A stretch of DNA of 64,000 bases from Epiperipatus broadwayi (lineage: Eukaryota > Onychophora > Udeonychophora > Euonychophora > Peripatidae). Made by a program: the position numbers and the translations under genes. Under the pieces are notes generated by a model. It ran no database searches. It had not been told where the DNA came from and saw only the letters and a program-made list of their open reading frames with translations. The DNA lies in the NCBI GenBank assembly GCA_028023455.1, contig JAQFVV010006429.1, forward strand, positions 434,001 to 498,000, given 5' to 3'. Positions within the stretch are counted from its first letter, which is position 1. Each line of letters starts with the position of its first letter. This document shows, piece after piece, positions 58,462-64,000 of the stretch.

Positions 58462-60540
58462 ACCGGTATAAATCCACCACGCTTACTCAAACACGGTACC
58501 CGAGTTCAAACCCAGTCCACATTTAAGAATAAATTCCAAAAACGCCAACGAAATTCAAACCCAAACCCCGGTATGACCAACTGATGATGACTTTATAACA
58601 GCACAGGGTTATCCCATTACTAGCTCAACTCAGAACACAGACTAAATTACTTACAGTTTTATATAGAGGTCTATTATACTCTGGGTATCGGTACGGTCAT
58701 TAATGTAATGTATATATTTAAGTTGCCAATACAGACAGTAGGTGACTAAATAGACTTCGAGAGTAATGAAGTGGAAGACACAAAATTAGAGTAAATAAAT
58801 TGTTTAATAACAAATAGAAAGCATAAAAATATAGTATTCAAAAGTACGGTAAGATTTCCATAAATATTCTATTATAATTAGCTACTAGTCTTTAGTAATC
58901 ATTTTACCTGTTAAACAAACTCATACCAATATTTGTGTAGTGAAATGATTGCCAGGTGGCTAAGGGAATCAGAGCATTTGGCATTGAAAATATTTATCTA
59001 CGATTTTTATTAAGTTATTTTATTCGAATAGATTCGAGACCGTTGCGTGTACGAATAGTTGGAGGGTGGTTTTCGTATAACTATGATATCTAAGATTGAT
59101 GTACTAGTGGTTGCCTAGATTGAAGAGCCCTACAGTAATCACTTGTGGTGCATCAAAGTAATACCGGGCGGCTTGTACTTTGACAAGGCTTAATGCCCCC
59201 AAGTAGCTCCGGGACACTACAACCAGCCGGGATCATTTCGAATCCCGGTGATCCAAGAGATAACCCTGGGGAAAGAATTGCTTTCTTCCCCATATGGTAG
59301 TCTGGTGAGACGCTAACTTCGGCGAAGGGAAGGCATTGCCACAGTCATCGAGGACGAGTGCTTGAAGTGGATTTGAAAAGGAATTATACCAAACCTGAGT
59401 AATCAATTCGTCTATTTCTACGCAACAGGCTGATATAACTATTCCAATAAAACATGGCGGAATCAAACTGACCGCGAAAGCAATAATTAATGAAGTTTAC
59501 TCTGAAACCCCTAACTCCCCCAGATCGTTCAGGCGGTAGCGATTATAACAAATTATACACTGAGAACTATTTCTCATTTCATGTAGGAAACTAAGATAAT
59601 AAATTTAACCCCTTTACATATTTAAGATTGGAGTATCGGTTACAATAGTATGACAAAACAAAAAAACAAAAAAAAAATAATAAAGTGATTTAATATCTGC
59701 CAACTCAATATATGAAATAATCTATAATTTAACAACGAACTTCCTTTTAAAATAACTATAATCAATATTATAAACTTTAAACAGAGTTGGGAAATATTCC
59801 TATTGGCATCGTTTGTTTATAGCATAAGTAATAAAAGAAAAAAATTAGAAATGTCTTCATTTGAATTATTATTAGTAGATACAATATTTATAAACTATTT
59901 TCTAAAGACTAGAGCAGAGGAAACGGAGAAAAGAAAATTTACTGACAGGTTTGAAACAGTAGCGTTATAAACGAAACAAAAAAAAAACTTACATGTGATT
60001 CATTTGATTGACAGATTAACTTATAACATTAAGCTCGGGAGAAAGTTAAAAGTTCATGTAACACAGTTACCCTTCCTTCTTCATCCGGCTTGGCTTCTCA
60101 CGATGGTATTTCTGACGAACGTAGGCGTGCATTTGAAATCTACTTGGAAGGCATAGTCAATTTGGAGATTGGAAGCTGGAAATTGTGAAGCACATAAAAC
60201 ATGATCAGTTAGCGGCACAAAGATTCAAATTGGCAGGACAGAGATCAGCTCCTGGCACTTAGCCCATCGACATTACGGTTTACTGGTGGACTTCTTAACA
60301 AAAGTTTGAGAGATTTCTCTAGCAACTGCTTTGCTGTTTTTTGATACGATCTACTCCCAGCCACGTCAAAAGTTAGAATGTTAGTTTTCTCTACGATGGC
60401 CACGGTTGATCTTCTGTCTGGTTTTTGTTTTAGGCTCCACCCACTTTTCTCTAGCCTTCAGCAATCCAGCTTGACCATACAATATCAATTATCCATTTCC
60501 ATTGTTCCGTTTTCAGCTATCTTTAACTTTAATATGCAAT
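58459..60540 (-). other. Large compositionally distinct element-like block
   Basis: About 2 kb with far higher GC and CpG than its surroundings, especially 59100-59560 and 60050-60480. It starts at a (TA)n tract (TTGTACCGG; nearby CCCGAGTTCAAACCC resembles a B box). On the minus strand there is a leader ending at a donor-like AAG|GGTAACT (about 60070), as in the blocks at 14 and 24 kb. 59190-59250 contains a 7-bp-stem hairpin CCGGGAT/ATCCCGG. No known protein was recognised. A recently inserted LTR or SINE-like element, or a host promoter, are all possible. Confidence 0.35.
59104..59496 (-). pseudogene. Unidentified interrupted ORF in the GC-rich block
   Basis: The minus frame is open for 131 codons apart from one in-frame TGA at 59233. 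It includes FIGIVISACCVEIDELITQV, LDDCGNAFPSPKLASHQTT and, after the stop, SLVKVQAARYYFDAPQVITV. Its amino-acid use is more protein-like than most frames here. The plus strand is also partly open (HLWCIKVIPGGLYFDKA), as expected from GC-rich DNA. There is no start context, splice evidence or family match. It may be chance. Confidence 0.2.
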
Positions 60541-62393
<1,853 letters not shown>

Positions 62394-62454
62394 GTCATTG
62401 TATTATTAATATTAGTGGACTATTATTTTGTTTTATTATATATATATATATATT

Positions 62455-64000
62455 ATAACGATCCGGAGAAAGAGACTTAATGTAATCTGCACCACAGGGC
62501 ACCATCTAGGCATTTGAACCTAGAAAAATTTATTAAGTAGGCAGATACATAAGTCAAAAAAAATATTTTATATAATTTGATTACCAGACATTAGCCCATT
62601 GTCACTAGATCAATGGAACAGCAGAGATTTATATTTCATAAATTCTTATTTAAGAATATTTTTTTAAAAAAGAATAAAATAAGCCACTCCCAGTAATTAA
62701 CATACTTACATTTATTTACGCACATATATATATATATATATAAAATTTAACATTATTATTTTAGCATGTTTACATTTTAAAATTCAATTTACATTTTTAA
62801 CTTTGATTTTAATTTATATTTTAATTTTTATAAATGTACATTTTAAATATTATAAGTTCACACAGACAGATTTATAAAATGTGTTTTTAAAATGTTGAGT
62901 ATAGATCTGTTACATAGATTACACAGTCAAAAACATATCAAAATAAACATAAACAATCAAAATAGAAAGTCATTGATACTGTCAATTGCATAGGGAATAC
63001 AAGAAACCCAATGGTATTCATCATAAGATACTGCAGAGACACCAATAACTTAAAAGACATCCGAATAAATACATTTTAGATACTCACCATAAGGTATCAT
63101 TATTTACCGAATGTCTATATATTTTGATCAAATATGAAAACCAAAAACATAATTAACTGATAATGAATCCATGCAAGTGTCTATACCCAATATAAATTTA
63201 ATGCATTTTTATTTAGAGTGTCGAGTAAGAATAGACTACATAGATTTGCATTTGAAAAAAAATTATCTATCCTTATTTAACCTTAGGCCAAAAGTTTGCA
63301 GTCAAACTGGCTCCAATCCATCTGATATATTTATGTATTCAATGTAGCATGAAAATATGACAACACAAAATACTATACTGTCAGGAATGTACATCTGAAC
63401 AGTAAGTAGAGTTAGAGAAGACATTGTCTCTCTACCAACAGAAATGCTACATCTGTTGGCGAGTAGAACAATAAACAACAAACTTCATAGGAATAGACTG
63501 CGGTCCTTTGCTGACTTACAAACCCATCCGTAGGCAAACAGAAGGTGTGTAGCATATATATGCAATCCTTCCTGTAGCAGATCTCATACTAAATCTACTA
63601 ATTACACCAATATATCCCATCCATTGTCCCAATTTAACTATGATACAAATAACCTAAGATCACCCTCCCCTGATATAACTTTACAAATCTATATAACCAC
63701 TCACGCCAGACTTAAGTTTAACATTTATATAATTTAATTTATTGCACAACAAAAATCATAAATAAATTTAAAGAACAAAAAAAAATAAATGGAAATGATT
63801 TTACAAAAGAAATACATTAAATAAAATTATAACTAATTAATAAATAACGTTGGTCAATAGGATTTTATTTCTTATAAATTAAAGACTGAGAAAGTTTATT
63901 ATTTTAAAGTTCTTAGTGTTTCAAAATGTTTTTAAAGTTCTTACAATTTTTAAAACATTCCTCTTTATCCATTGCATGCCGTTTGGAATCCACTTTAAAT
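62455..64000. other. Non-coding DNA to the window end
   Basis: It begins at (TA)n with TTATAACGATCCGG, the same (TA)nTTATAACG junction as at 24003. A short mirror, CTAGGCATTTGAACCTAG, lies at 62507-62524. Another (TA)n lies near 62726-62741. No gene was recognised up to 64000. Confidence 0.45.

Noticed and set aside
59190-59260. tRNA gene suspected from TTCGAATCCCGG
   Set aside because: No matching A box, anticodon arm or acceptor stem at the right spacing. It is simply a hairpin in the GC-rich block.

Overview
This window is nuclear DNA from an AT-rich animal genome. It has long (TA)n, (ATT)n and (ACT)n microsatellites, tRNA-derived SINEs, Penelope-like elements (PLEs), RTE-clade and L1/Tx1-like LINE relics, a hAT-like transposon relic, GT-AG intron structure and a 500-base assembly gap. 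There are no operons, Shine-Dalgarno sites or compact genes. SINEs, PLEs and (TA)n tracts together fit a lophotrochozoan such as a mollusc, possibly a cephalopod, but nothing seen here proves a phylum.

Layout. 1-2.9 kb is featureless AT-rich DNA. 3.0-4.0 kb holds a 5'-truncated RTE retrotransposon inside an older repeat whose uninterrupted paralogue lies at 22.5 kb. 4.7-5.5 kb holds a decayed coiled-coil ORF. 6.7-10.3 kb is a PLE cluster: an older PLE C-terminal ORF, then a second PLE with reverse transcriptase and GIY-YIG nuclease, ending in an inverted partial copy of its own 3' half. 11.6-17.7 kb contains the only convincing candidate host gene: three plus-strand exons whose splice phases agree, with a stop codon and an unrecognised product. 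Its introns hold an LTR-like or promoter-like cassette, an interspersed repeat and a CRE/CCAAT cluster. 18-27 kb is repeats: (TA)n hairpins, a fold-back element, a hAT-like relic and a three-copy ~379-bp tandem repeat. 28.7-30.3 kb has two short SINEs and a compound trinucleotide array. 30.5-35.8 kb is a decayed L1/Tx1-like LINE split by a younger, oppositely oriented RTE copy. 36-37.7 kb is SINE-rich. 38-53.5 kb is mostly featureless, with a near-perfect palindrome at 39.4 kb, a SINE with clear target-site duplication at 49.4 kb, a fold-back at 50 kb and a direct repeat pair at 51.4/51.9 kb. 53.6-54.6 kb is a third PLE fragment with inverted termini. 55.2 kb is a long ATT/ACT array, and 57.26-57.76 kb is the gap. 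58.46-60.54 kb is a compositionally distinct, unclassified element-like block. A (TA)n hairpin lies at 62.2 kb.

How the parts work together. In PLEs the reverse transcriptase copies the RNA and the GIY-YIG nuclease opens the target. Just 3' of the nuclease ORF, all three PLE lineages here carry a short sequence that folds as a minimal type I hammerhead ribozyme. In all three the usual C3 is U and the cleavage-site base is U; in two lineages position 8 is A, so U3-A8 replaces C3-G8. This is the most interesting signal in the window. A second recurrent pattern is unique DNA mirrored as perfect inverted repeats around (TA)n tracts.
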